Below are positions 45,839 to 57,440 of a stretch of DNA of 64,000 bases, piece by piece. The notes under the pieces were generated by a model, which saw nothing but the letters and a program-made list of their open reading frames with translations, ran no database searches and was not told the DNA's origin. The DNA comes from Orobanche coerulescens (lineage: Eukaryota > Streptophyta > Magnoliopsida > Lamiales > Orobanchaceae): NCBI GenBank assembly GCA_033398695.1, contig JAWKAU010000036.1:558001-622000 (forward strand), given 5' to 3'. A program made the position numbers and the translations under genes. The first letter of the stretch is position 1. Every line of letters begins with the position of its first letter.

Positions 45839-48800
45839 TGTAATATCCGAGATTTTTATTTTGATTTATTCGAATTTTTCTTTTTCTTAGACCGGAAATT
45901 TCTCGGTTTCCGAGCGTCGGTATTATTTTTCTCGACAATCGATTTTGTGTTTATGGCCATAGGTGGTGATTTGTTGTATGTTAATTTCATTTCGGATCGG
46001 TGTTGTTGTCCGCGGCGTTTCGTCGTGTTCGTTCGTGCGTTTTTAGGAATCGAGTCGTCGAGCCACGGCAATGGGCGGCGGCCGGACAGTTGCGGGAGGA
46101 ACTGCACGGATCTGGGCCTTCTTAGGACGATTCTGGCGAGGGCCGGCTAAGCGTCACGCTTCTGGCCAGGACAGTGCCTTCGCTAAACCGCGAGAGTAGC
46201 GCGCGCCACTGCCGGAGGTAACGCACGCTAATCGGCCGGCGATCTAAGCGGTAAGTGCAGACTTGGCCGAGACCAGCGAGTAGCGCCGCCTTCTGACAGT
46301 GCGCGCGCTAACTCGGCGAGTTAACGCACGCTCACGGCTCGGCCAGCGCCACGCTGGCCGGACAGACTAGTCGATAGGTCTGGGCGGGCGATTGCGCCGC
46401 AGCTGCTGCCGATGACTTGCGCACGCTTCTCGGACCCGGCCGAAGATTGCAGACTGTGGCGGCCGATAGCGCACGCTACCCGGACAACCTAGCGCACGCT
46501 AGTCGATTGCGATATATATTTGGCCAAGCGACCACTGTTTCAACACATTTTTTCATTTCATTCTCTTCTTTCCGCGGCCAGAGGTTATGAGAGCGATAAG
46601 GCATGTTGTTGAACAACAAAACCACGAAGATCCTGAGTCCATATCATTGATCGATCAATCCATAACATCCTTAAATCGACCGAATCAAGGTTAGTTTTTC
46701 CTAAAATCCAAACTTTGAGAAATTTGGGGATCTTGGTAGATTTCGTCCGTTTGAGCCTTATGAACTTAAATTACTGATGGATAATTGTAGATTAAGTTGT
46801 ATTCTATCATTTTCATCATCTTTCCACGGTTTTACCATTTCCGATTAAATCGATTATATGAACTTCCGTTTGACGCCTTCAAAGTGTCAGGAAATGCCGC
46901 GAGAGGAATTTGGTCGTTTTGTAATGTTTTTCCTCGTATGATTGATTGTTTATTCGATGATAGGATACTAGGGACGATTTCCCTACAAAAATCTGGTGTT
47001 GAGCCCTTCCGATCGTTGTTTTCGTTGGAGTTCCGGATTTTGCCAACCGACCGTACTTTCGGAGTATCCGCGAGAGATTACCAAGGCAAGTACCTTGATA
47101 TACGAATTGTAACTGCGTGAAATCATCGTTGTCGAAGTGTATGAATTTATACGGATATGTATATATATATATGTGTGTGTATATATATATATATGTGTGT
47201 ATATATATATATAGATTTATATATATTTATATGTTAAATATATGTATGTATATACGTATATTGATATATATGCCTATGTCGGTGAACGACGAGTGGTGAA
47301 TGCTAACACTAGTTGGCGTACTCAACTTGGATTGATGGATGAACTATAGTTATTCATATAATATAGTAAGGTTATATGTATATATACATATATATCTATA
47401 TATCTATATATATATATATTCGGTTGAGTCGCAATACAAGGATATATGTGTAGCGTTGGTTGGTTGTGCCGAAGGCTTATTGTGTTGGATCTTGATTGAT
47501 AATGTACGTGTTATTGTTTATTGTGTGGTTATGGGTATCGGATAAATTGTGTGAATTGGTGTATTGATTTGATAATTGTTGAATTGATTGATTGTGTACT
47601 TGATGTTTGTAATAATGTGAATACTTGTTGTGAGAGACGTCGTATCCGGGAACCTCGAGGGCGGGGTGTGTACTCGGCACGGTCTGTACTGCAATGTGCG
47701 GCTCCATATATTTGGTGAACACCGGTGTTACCTAATGCGCGTGAAAGGGGCGGCTCTGTCGGGAGTGATCGCGGCGGTGACATGTTCAAGGCGGCCAACA
47801 TAGTGGAGTGAACGCCGGTGCAGTGTGCAAGGAGGCGCTGGCGGGCTTATTGGTAACGGATATTCGAGTGATAGCTAAGACCCGTTATCGAACAATCCTC
47901 GTATTTCAAAGTTCTTTCAACTCTTTTAAAATCTTGGTCTCGATATAGATGTGATTCGTGTTTTGAAAGCTTGTTTCAAATTGTTTTTAAGACGTTGGTA
48001 TCGGGGTTAATTAACCAAGGATGTTTGTGAAATCTCAGGGTTAATTAATCAAGGGTCTTGAGCAGGAATTGTCGAATGAGAGGTGTGCCTTTGATTATCT
48101 TGTGATGATTATTACGTGCATTGGGTCGAGGACCGAATAACGTTGTAATGGTTTTCTTGCAAATTGTTTTACACATGTTGGGTCGAGGATCCGAGAATTT
48201 TGAAGTATTTTCTAAAAGTATTCCCATTTGATTTTCCAAAACCCCATGATGGTCTCGAGTCAATAATAATGTTTTCAAACTTTCTTATCAAAATACTTTT
48301 CCTTTTTATAAAAGGGATTTTTCGACTCCTTGGGCTCGTTTAAAGTTTCATTGGTGTTATGTTCCATACAGAGAATATGACTATGTGATTATCTTTCACT
48401 TTGGGTATTTGATGCTATTCTGTGTGGACTATGGGAATGTGTGGTTTGTGTTAAGGCTTCACATTTGTTGAGATTTGTGTTGTTATTATTCGTATATCTT
48501 GTATATTATGTACTTGCACTAGCAAAATTCCGGTTGCTAACCCCGAGTTTTCGGGGTGGGTGCTGTTATGCGCTCGAGTTTTGGCGGCTCGGGAGCGATC
48601 ACATGATTGGCTTGGAAGGAGATGGAGGACAATGATACTAATCACACGAGTCGAGTCTTTTCTTTTGTCTCATTAAGTCGGTATTTTCTCTGTCGTTCGA
48701 GTATTCACCCTTGCATGGGTGTAGTTTTCATTTATTAAATTGAGTTGTCATTCTTTTTAGTGTTCAAGTTTATTATTGTCATTGTAATGTGAATGTCGTT

Positions 48801-48960
48801 ATTTTCTGAATTGGTTAATGACCATGTCTGACATCTTTGCATTTAATTTTGACCCCGGTCGGTCAATCATTGAGTAGTCTTTTGGAGCTTAGCCTGGTAG
48901 ATCCTTGTGATAAGGGTCTACGGCGTGTGACATTCCCGGTCGTATTCTGGGGGTGTTACA
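45839..48960 (+). mobile_element. 3' LTR of element D
   Basis: Same ends and structure as the left copy. Outside the GC-rich array it differs by few substitutions. Inside the array (about 46160-46501) it differs by many short indels and replacements. TATATATT lies at about 46513. Length 3122 bp. Confidence 0.94.
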
Positions 48961-50891
48961 TTTAGCCTACTATAAAAACATGGATCCTAAAAGGACCAAG
49001 TTGGGTCCTCGAGGGATACGAAGTGCTTTTATTGGCTATGCTACGAATAGCAAGGCATATAGACTTCTAAATTTAGAATCTAATGTCATAGTAGAATCCG
49101 GAGACGTGGAATTCTTTGAAAACTCTAATTCTAAGGAAAAGGAATCTCAAAATTCCACAAATGAAGAACCTCGAGAGGAGAGTTCTTATAGGGTTGTTGT
49201 AGAACAACCAGAACCTCGAATTAGCAAGAAAGTCCGTAAGACTAAGGATTTGGGACCTGATGAAATATATTCTCAACTTATTTCCTTTTACCTAGTAGAA
49301 GGAAATGGAGAGAATTTTGCCCGAAAGATTCCGATTCTTCTTCTTGTTGAAGATAATCCTAAGACTTATAATGAAGCAGTGGCTTCTCGGGACTCCACTT
49401 TTTAGAAGGATGCTATCCAAGATGAAATAGATTCTATTATGGCAAATCACACTTGGGAGATTGTCGATCTACCCAAAGGGTCGAGACCCATTGGATGTAA
49501 GTGGGTGTTTCGAAAGAAATACAAAGATGGCACTCTTAACGCTTACAAGGCTAGATTGGTAGCCAAAGGATTTCGACAACGGGAAGGAATCGATTATTTT
49601 GACACATATGCACCGGTAGCAAGAACAACAACAATTAGAGTATTGTTCGCCTTGACTTCTTTATATAACCTAAATGTTCATCAAATGAATGTCAAGACGG
49701 CATTTCTAAATGGAGATCTCGATGAGGAGATTTACATGGAGCAGCCGGAAGGCTATGTGCTTCCGGGTAATGAACAAAAAGTTTGTAAACTTGTCAAATC
49801 CTTATATGGATTAAAACAAGCACCCAAACAATGGCATCAAAAGTTTGACTTGATCATACTTTCGAATGGATTTATTCCTAACGTTTGTGACAAGTGTTTG
49901 TACATAAAAGTGTGTGGTAACGTTGTGATCTTCCTATGTCTCTATGTTGATGATATGTTGATCATTAGCAATGAGATGGAAGGAATATTAGAAACAAAGA
50001 GGTTTCTATCTTCCACTTCAAAATGAAAGGTCTTGGACAAGTTGATACTATTTTAGGTATCAAGGTTCGTAGAACTAGTGGGGGTTATGAACTTAGTCAA
50101 TCACACTATGTTGAAAAAGTGCTTGACAAGTTCAAACATTTAAAATTCAAGGAGGTGAACACCCATTTTGATCCCAGTGTAAAACTTGAAAAGAATGATG
50201 GAAGAGCTGTGGCTCAATTGGAATATGCTAGTGCTATTGGTTGTCTTATGTACTTGATGCAATATACTCGACCAGACATAACATTCGCCGTTAGTAAAAT
50301 GAGTAGATTTACTAGCAATCCAAGTGCCGAGCATTAGAAGGTCATTGGAAGAATTTTTGGATTTCTTTTAAAAACAAAAAATCTTGGAGTTCAATACGGT
50401 CAGTGTCCTGCCGTACTAGAAGGATATACTGATGCAAGTTGGATATCAAGTGTCGGAGATAACAAATCTACGACAGGATGGGTATTTACACTTGTCGGAG
50501 GAGCAGTTTCTTGGAAATCAAAGAAACAAACGTGTATTACTCATTCGACCATGGAATCAGAGTTCGTGGCTCTGGCTTCCGCAGGTCAAGAGGCTGAATG
50601 GTTAAGGGATCTTCTTTTAAAAGTTACATTGGCTAAAGACAATATATCAACCGTGTCAATACATTGTGATAGTCAATCAACCTTAGCAAGAGCATACAGT
50701 GAAGTGTATAATGGAAAGTCTAGACATATTAGTCTTAGACATAACTATGTGAGGAAATTGATCAAAGATGGAATCATTTCGCTCATATATGTGAGATCAA
50801 GCTTTAACATTGCTGATCCGTTCACTAAACCTCTTGCTAAAGATTTGGTGAAATCGACCTCGAGAGGGATGGGTCTTAAACTCCTTGAATA
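48961..50891 (+). pseudogene. Copia H integrase C-terminus, reverse transcriptase and RNase H
   Basis: The frame resumes with AYYKNMDPKRTKLGPRG and the Copia-typical FIGYATNSKAYRLLN. RT shows WVFRKKYKDGTLNAYKARLV, HQMNVKTAFLNGDL, SLYGLKQAPKQWHQ and the active site YVDDMLI. RNase H shows GYTDASW, THSTMESEFVALASA, HCDSQSTLARA and KSRHISLRHNYVR. TAG stops at 49403-49405 and 50335-50337 replace expected Trp codons, and one base is lost near 50015. The frame ends at LTR J. It cannot work as one protein. Confidence 0.94.
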
Positions 50892-53148
50892 TGTAACACC
50901 CCAAACTAGGCGGATATTACAGTGCCGTGGACCCCTGACTGGGACCCACCAGGCGAATGAAAATTAATGAATTAACAACATAAATGTGGTACCGAACCAC
51001 ATCATATTACCAAGTACTCCGATGAGGAGTCTAAGTATAATACACCCAGGAAGAATACTGAATATAGGTATATTTTATGTGAAGATAAAATATACAACAT
51101 TAAATGAAAATGAATATCCAAACGGAAATCTACAGCGGAAATAAAGATGAAAAGACATGAATAACTGAAACGGACTGGGCCCCCCTACTAGTATCACTGG
51201 GACTCCTCGCCATAAACTTGCCCTTCTCGTGCCTTTGCCTTGCCGTGACCTGAAAACAATATCCCCCAACGGGGTCAGTTACACAGGATAACAATCCTCA
51301 AGGGTTGAATATACACAATCATGATATATCTCAATTATGAATTATCCTTAGTTATGAATTTAAGCTGAAGAGGAGCATCATAGTACGCCCGTAATGTTCT
51401 GTGCAAGTGTACAAGACGGATGACCGGACACACCCGTCCTTGTACCTAATTAGTCTCACGGAGGTAATCGTTACCGTGTGCACAGTCCAATGTATCGGTG
51501 ACCTAATACATGACCATCGCGTGCTCGAATAAAAATTCCACACATCCGCACCCAGCCACACAATATGAACCCAGAAGGTCATATGAACGAGAATGACCAT
51601 AATGAATATCAATGAATAATAATCCGACAAAGTCAAGAATGACTCACCGAGATGAAAATAATAGTGAAGTGATTGATAGCTAAATAAAATGATTGGAACC
51701 ATCGTTCCTCGTGAATGAAGTGATTATTCGACAATTACAAGTCTCAATACGGTTAATACAATGATGAATGAGTTATGATTATGAATGAACAACAACAAAA
51801 GAAATGAATATCCTTTTAACCGAGTAAGAATTAACTTACCTTAACACCGGTGATGATACGATCTCTCTCGAACAACGTCCTAAGGAAACTATCGGTCGCT
51901 CGAACAACCTTGAATAACACAATTACCAACAATCCGTTCAACATACGAATCAAACACGAATATAACTAACTCAAAACGTCGATACGACTAAACCAAGTTC
52001 ATTGGGGCATTATATCGAACACGTTGAGGCCAAACTTCGATTGTCTACAACCAAACCTCAATAATACCAATATCAAATCTCCAAGAGTGTTTCAAACCAG
52101 CAAAACATCTTCAATACGATCAATAATCCAATATGAATATCCAAATTCGTGATTTCAACAACAATTAATCGAAAACCCCCAAATCCAACTCAATATTCAA
52201 AGTGTTCTTGAATAACCTTTCAATAATCCGATGAATATTCATACATACTCATAATCATATGTATATCTCTTCATACAACATGATTATAATGTCCAAAACA
52301 TCATATCTCAACACAAATCGAAATCCAAGAGGTTTGAGAATATTACCTTTGAAGATCCAAACACTTTGATTCGATGAATACGCGTTAGATCGATGATCCG
52401 AGCTTCACAACCGAATGAAAATGATGAAAAAACGAGTATTCAAGTGATTGATGATGAAAATTTCTCCCACAAACCCTCTCTCTCGAAAGTAGGATGAAGA
52501 AATGAGTTTTTCTTCTCAAAAAATGAAATTATAGTGCAGCATGCACTGTGTGCCGCGGCCCGGCCGAGTGTGCCGCGGCACAGGGCCAAAATCTGCCCCC
52601 AGTACTCGGCAGTGTGCCGCGGCCCTGCCGGCAAGAGCCTCGGCCCCCGGTACAGGCTGGTCGGCCAAAACTGCAATATGTGTGTGCCGCGGTGCACACT
52701 CCCTTGTGCTGCGGCCCACACCCCCTTGGGTCCTAAAATGACGAAAAATGACCCGGGAAGAGAATAAAAGCAATAGGAATCAATATTTGGGAAACAATAA
52801 CACGAAATGGAAGTGCGGAAACCCCAAAACGGTGGTTCTAAGCAATGATTACAAGGGTTCACCCAACAAAACACAATTTGAACAATGAGGATATTTGAAA
52901 TGACATGAACTCCAACGTCAACATCGAATAATGAATCAATTACAATAATCAAGATAATACTCTTATCTCGATTCCCAAGGTTGAAACAATGAACAATAGC
53001 GATACATAACTCGAAGTTATTCCGAACGGTGAACACGGATGAATGAATGTGGATGATGAACGATTATTAACAAGTGAAAAATTACATAGTGACAATTACC
53101 GAATGAAATTACTGAATGATAATGACTGAATTACAACCGGGTATTATA
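50892..53148 (-). mobile_element. 3' LTR of element J
   Basis: It runs from TGTAACACCCCAAACTAGGC to GGGTATTATA. The last bases are TATA instead of TACA, so one end base has mutated. It resembles B at both ends but has its own U3 block with the GTGCCGCGGCAC array. Donor-like site at 52347 and acceptor-like site at 51250 match those of B and G. TATA-like CACTATAATTTC lies near 52526-52537. Confidence 0.92.
52534..52717 (-). promoter_or_regulatory. GTGCCGCGGCAC palindrome array of LTR J
   Basis: Five copies or near copies of GTGCCGCGGCAC start at 52550, 52570, 52614, 52684 and 52706 (steps 20, 44, 70, 22). A related GTGCAGCATGCAC lies at 52534 beside the TATA-like box. ORFs read through here in both strands are not supported as genes. 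Confidence 0.75.
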
Positions 53149-53190
53149 TACACCCCCCCTTAAAAGAGTTTCGTCCCCGAAACTAAGGGT
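53149..53190 (-). other. Polypurine tract and hairpin of element J
   Basis: Sense strand AGTTTCGGGGACGAAACT then CTTTTAAGGGGGGGTGTA before the LTR, identical in design to B. Confidence 0.88.
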
Positions 53191-53897
53191 CAAACAACTC
53201 GGGATAACTCTCCCGCATACTATCCTCGGTTTCCCAAGTAGCCTCTTCGACTCCGTCTAGACCACTGAATTTTAACCAAAGGAATCGCCTTATTCCTCAA
53301 CTGTTTGATTCGCCGCTCTAAGACTCGTATGGGACGCTCCTCATACGAATGATCATCTGCGATCTCGATTTTGTCGAACTAAAGTATGTGACTCGGGTCG
53401 GCAACATACTTCCGTAACTGAGATACGTGAAACACATTATGAATTCGGCTCAATGCCGGAGGTAAGGCCAATCGATAAGCTAGCTCGCCTACTCGTTCCA
53501 AAATCTCAAACGGTCCAATAAATCTTGGACTCAACTTTCCCCGCTTCCCGAAATGGAAGATACCTCGACTCGGGGATACCTTGACCAACACGTGGTCACC
53601 TGTCTCGAACTCTAAAGGTCGGCGATGACTGTCTGTATAAGATTTCTGTCGACTCTGAGCGGTCAACAAACGACTCCTGGTCAAAGCTACCTTCTCACGG
53701 GCAGCTATAAGCATATCGGGCTCGGTGCCGATTGATTCTGATAAGTCGTCCCAACACAAAGGAGATCGACAACGATGACTGTACAAGGCCTCGTAAGGTG
53801 CCATCTTAATCGAAGCATGACAACTATTATTATACGTGAACTCGATCAATGGTAGTTGGGCTTCCCAATCGTCTTTCCAATCGAGGACGCATGCCCC
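53191..53897 (-). pseudogene. Element J integrase C-terminus and chromodomain
   Basis: Minus strand from 53897: [80 protein letters not shown] and [13 protein letters not shown], then TAG where B has Gln, and a chromodomain whose frame is broken by loss of two bases near 53260. CWDD is intact here, unlike in B. The catalytic core lies in the deleted part. Confidence 0.92.
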
Positions 53898-54427
53898 CAA
53901 GAATTCGGATGTGGGAAGTGAAAAGGCTGAAAATATGAAAAAGGATGCTGTCCTATTTATAGAAAATGGTTATTAGCGCGCGCTAGTCCATACTCATAGC
54001 GTGCGCTAACGGTCACACGAAGCTTACTGACTTCACTGTACTTAGCGTTTAGCGTGCGCTATCCTCATATCATTAGCGTGCGCTACCGCGTTGACTTGGC
54101 TTTTCCCGAAAGCCGTCCAGGTTCATCCCGACATGATCCGACCGAGATCCTCAGCCGATCTCACCTACCACCCTGTCTTAATCATGCTGACTACGTATAG
54201 CGTGCGCTAAGGTTCATGCACAGCATGCGCTACGGTCCAACTTAGCGTACGCTACACATAGTCGATAGCGTGCGCTACATGCGCAGAATCACAATTTAGA
54301 TCACATTCATGAAATCATGCGCTCAACAACACCGGATCAAGGAATACAGAGAATAATACTAAGATCAAAATGAAACATATACAATATCACAAGGTTCAAA
54401 TGCATATCAGAAATCTCGGGTATTACA
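53898..54427 (-). mobile_element. Truncated 3' LTR of element K
   Basis: Only the sense-start 530 bp remain: TGTAATACCCGAGATTTCTG at 54427, then the palindrome array, TATA and the start of the leader. The rest is missing at the junction with J. Confidence 0.88.
53951..54277 (-). promoter_or_regulatory. Phased TAGCGCACGCTA array and TATA box of LTR K
   Basis: TATA-like TCTATAAATAGGA occupies 53951-53963 (minus strand). Eight palindromes TAGCGTGCGCTA or near copies follow on the plus strand at 53973, 53996, 54049, 54073, 54197, 54220, 54243 and 54265. Steps are 22-24 bp apart from gaps of 53 and 124. The first lies 10 bp from TATA. Confidence 0.82.
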
Positions 54428-54466
54428 TCCTTCCTCCCTAAAAAGAAGTTTTGTCCCGAAACTTAA
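54428..54466 (-). other. Polypurine tract and hairpin of element K
   Basis: Sense strand AAGTTTCGGGACAAAACTT then CTTTTTAGGGAGGAAGGA before the LTR start. It overlaps the end of the pol ORF. Confidence 0.88.
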
Positions 54467-56655
54467 GATGAATACAACTCTGGATATCTAGTCTTCATAC
54501 TGTCCTCCGTTTCCCAAGTGGCCTCTTCAACTCCGTGCCGTGACCATTGTACTTTAACCAAGGGTATTGGTTTATTCCTCAATTGTTTGATCCGACTCTC
54601 AAGTATCTTGATTGGTCTCTCCTCGAAGGTGCCATCATTAGCTATCTCGATCTCATCGAACTTAATGATATGACTGGGATCCGGTACATACTTCCGCAAT
54701 TGGGATACGTGAAACACATTGTGAACGTGACTCAGCGATGGTGGAAAGGCCAACCTATATGCTAAATCCCCAACTCTCTTGAGGATCTCAAATGGTCCGA
54801 TATATCTCGAACTTAGCTTACCTTTCCTCCCAAAATGGAAAATTCCTCGAGTAGGAGACACCTTCAATAGTACGTGGTCCCCAATGTCGAACTCTAGAGG
54901 GCGACGACGCACATCTGCATAAGACTTCTGTCGACTCTGGGCAGTCAACAGTCTTTCCCGAATCAAAGCTATCTTCTCTTGAGTTTGAACTATCAATTCC
55001 GGTTCCATCCCGATCAAGTCCGAAAAATCATCCCAGCACAGGGGTGATCGGCATGTTCTCCCATACAAAGCTTCAAATGGTGCCATCTTAATAGAAGCAT
55101 GCCAACTATTGTTGTAGGTGAATTTAATCAACGGCAAATGAACTTCCCAATCAGTTGAACAATCCAAAGCACAAGCTCTAAGCGTGTCTTCTACTGTTTG
55201 TATAGTCCTTTCGGACTGACCGTCCGTTTGGGGATGATAAGCTGCGCTAAAGTTTAGCTCGGTCCCCAAAGCCCTATGAACTGCCTTCCAGAAGTGCAAC
55301 ACGAAGTGACCATCTCGATCTGAAATAATGGTCTTCGGCGTCCCATGCAATCTGACTATCTCCGCAATAAATACTCGCGCCAATCTCTCGGGTCCCCAAG
55401 TATCTTTAATTCCTATGAAATGAGCCGACTTGGTTAGTCGATCAACTATAACCCAAATCATGTTCATTCCCATCTTGGTCCTTGGCATATTGGTGATGAA
55501 ATCCATCGAGATATCCTCCCACTTCCACTCAGGGATCGAAAGCGGCTTTAACTTTCCGACAGATCGCTGATATTCAATCTTAACCTGCTGACAATTTAAA
55601 CACTTCGAAACGTACTCTGCTACGTCCTTCTTCATATTTCCCCACCAGAAGTTTTGTTTTAGATCATTATACATCTTACTGCTGCCCGGGTGAATAGAAT
55701 AGGGCGCGCTGTGAACTTCCTTCAGAATTGTCCGTCTCAAATCATCATCATCGGGAACGCAAAGTCGACTCTGAAATCTCAGAACTCCATCATCTTGTAT
55801 CACGAATCCTGGGGCCTTCCCTTTCTTTACTTCGTCACATAACCGAAGGATCAGAGAATCGTTCAACTGCTTAGATTTGATTTCCTCGACTAGTGACGAA
55901 GTCAGTTCCATCACATATAGTTGCCCTTGGATTCCTGGTGACCATACTTCAATCCCTTCGCGGATCAGTTCTCGTTGAATGCTGGTTTGGGACGTAAGTG
56001 CTTCCAACACTCGAAGAGAAACAGGTTTATGGCTCAATGCATCGGCTACTACGTTTGCTTTACCCGGATGATAGAGAACTTCCAAGTCGTAATCCTTGAT
56101 CAATTCCAGCCACCTTCTCTGCCTCATGTTTAATTCTTTCTGATTGAAGCTGTACTTGAGGCTTTTATGATCTGTAAAGATCTGACAATGAGTGCCGTAT
56201 AAATAATGTCGCCAAATTTTCAAGGCAAAGACCACAGCTGCTAACTCCATATCATGAGTCGGGTAATATACTTCGTACGGTTTCAACTGCCGAGAAGCAT
56301 AGGCAATCACCTTATCCTTTTGCATCAACACACATCCCAGACCCTGATTTGAAGCGTCGCTGTATACGATGAATCCATCAGTTCCATCTGGTAATGCTAA
56401 TATAGGTGTTGTCGTCAGTCTCTTCTTAAGTTCATCAAAACCAGCCTGGCATTTCTCATCCCACATGAACTTTTGAGTTTTCTGTAACAACTGAGTGAGT
56501 GGACGAGCAATTTTGGAAAATCCCTCTACAAAACGGAGATAATATCTAGCAAGTCCTAAGAAGCTTCGAACTTCTTTCACGTTTTTAGGAGCTTCCCATT
56601 CCAAGATTGCTTCGACTTTCTTCGGGTCCACCTGAACTCCGTCAGCTGATATCAC
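54463..56655 (-). CDS. Element K pol C-terminal half: RT end, RNase H, integrase, chromodomain (730 codons)
   Basis: A single open frame. It begins at the end of RT ([20 protein letters not shown]). RNase H has [31 protein letters not shown] and [14 protein letters not shown]. Integrase has a zinc part ([28 protein letters not shown]), catalytic acids in [16 protein letters not shown] and [13 protein letters not shown], a [10 protein letters not shown] block, and a chromodomain at the end ([33 protein letters not shown]). The listed start is only the first in-frame ATG; the real protein would be made as part of a polyprotein. Upstream is a frameshift near 56690-56710. Confidence 0.95.
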   Translation of the reverse strand: MISADGVQVDPKKVEAILEWEAPKNVKEVRSFLGLARYYLRFVEGFSKIARPLTQLLQKTQKFMWDEKCQAGFDELKKRLTTTPILALPDGTDGFIVYSDASNQGLGCVLMQKDKVIAYASRQLKPYEVYYPTHDMELAAVVFALKIWRHYLYGTHCQIFTDHKSLKYSFNQKELNMRQRRWLELIKDYDLEVLYHPGKANVVADALSHKPVSLRVLEALTSQTSIQRELIREGIEVWSPGIQGQLYVMELTSSLVEEIKSKQLNDSLILRLCDEVKKGKAPGFVIQDDGVLRFQSRLCVPDDDDLRRTILKEVHSAPYSIHPGSSKMYNDLKQNFWWGNMKKDVAEYVSKCLNCQQVKIEYQRSVGKLKPLSIPEWKWEDISMDFITNMPRTKMGMNMIWVIVDRLTKSAHFIGIKDTWGPERLARVFIAEIVRLHGTPKTIISDRDGHFVLHFWKAVHRALGTELNFSAAYHPQTDGQSERTIQTVEDTLRACALDCSTDWEVHLPLIKFTYNNSWHASIKMAPFEALYGRTCRSPLCWDDFSDLIGMEPELIVQTQEKIALIRERLLTAQSRQKSYADVRRRPLEFDIGDHVLLKVSPTRGIFHFGRKGKLSSRYIGPFEILKRVGDLAYRLAFPPSLSHVHNVFHVSQLRKYVPDPSHIIKFDEIEIANDGTFEERPIKILESRIKQLRNKPIPLVKVQWSRHGVEEATWETEDSMKTRYPELYSS

Positions 56656-57440
56656 ATGCCCAAGTAAAGTTACTTCCCTAAGCCAGAACTCACACTTAGA
56701 AAGCTGTTCCTAAGAAGCTTCGCATAGAGCTGTTCCTTCCTCAAGGTGCTCAAAACCACACGCAAATGCTCGGCGTGCTCCTTTGTGTCTTTCGAATAAA
56801 TCAAGATGTCATCAATGAAAACGACCACAAACTTATCTAGGTATTCTAAGAATACCCGATTCATCAGTTGTATAAATACCGCAGGATCATTGGTAAGTCC
56901 GAATGGCATCACCACGAATTCATAGTGTCCGTACCGGGATCTGAAAGCAGATTTTGGTATATCCAATTCCTTAATTCTCAACTGATGATATCCTGATCGC
57001 AAGTCAATCTTCGAGAATACCCTTGCCCCTTGCAGTTGATCAAACAAGTCATCGATCCAAGGTATAGGATACTTGTTCTTGATTGTCACCTTGTTAAGCT
57101 CCCTGTAATCAATACATAATCGGAGGGATCCATCTTTCTTCCGAACAAAGAGAACGGGTGCTCCCCAAGGAGAAACGATAGGTTGAATGTAACCCCTCTG
57201 CAATAATTCCTCCAGTTGCTTCTTTAGTTCATACATCTCGGTTGGCGCCATGCGGTATGGTGCTCTGGAAATAGTAGCGGCTCCAGGCTCTAATTCGATA
57301 GTGAACTCCACTTCTCTCTGCGGTGGTAACCCAGGTAGTTCGTCAGGGAATACATCTGAAAATTCATCCACAACTGGAATAGATGAGAGTTCTACTCCTT
57401 CTTCTTTCTTCATGGCATAGCACCAAATTCCAAGACATCC
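56656..57440 (-). pseudogene. Element K reverse transcriptase N-terminal part
   Basis: It has the pre-RT linker [20 protein letters not shown], then [48 protein letters not shown] (Asp where Ala is usual) and the active site [10 protein letters not shown]. The frame shifts near 56700, in the segment that continues in the 730-codon frame. Another shift or lost sequence lies at 57413-57532. Confidence 0.93.

Larger units (their letters stand above)
40732..48960 (+). mobile_element. Non-autonomous Gypsy-type element D with two LTRs and a gag remnant
   Basis: LTRs 40732-43871 and 45839-48960 flank an internal region of only about 2 kb. Target repeats are ATTAG (40727-40731) and TTTAG (48961-48965). 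The right copy fits the interrupted Copia frame (C-L-A), so the left copy has mutated. PBS and PPT-hairpin are present; RT, RNase H and integrase are absent. Only damaged gag knuckles are seen. It resembles a TR-GAG or LARD element dependent on proteins from relatives. Confidence 0.93.
37450..50891 (+). mobile_element. Ty1/Copia element H, split by element D, 3' end lost
   Basis: A plus-strand order of gag, protease, integrase, RT and RNase H (integrase before RT) defines Copia. The reading frame of the integrase part is cut at 40731 by D and resumes at 48961. The left limit is uncertain. The right limit is LTR J at 50892, so the 3' LTR is not present. Confidence 0.9.
50892..53897 (-). mobile_element. 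Gypsy chromovirus J, 3' part only (LTR plus integrase end)
   Basis: LTR 50892-53148 is followed by hairpin-PPT and minus-strand integrase sequence very similar to B. The element stops near 53893-53897, where sequence of LTR K begins. The other two thirds of J, and the rest of H, are missing. J is a close relative of B in coding sequence. Confidence 0.9.
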
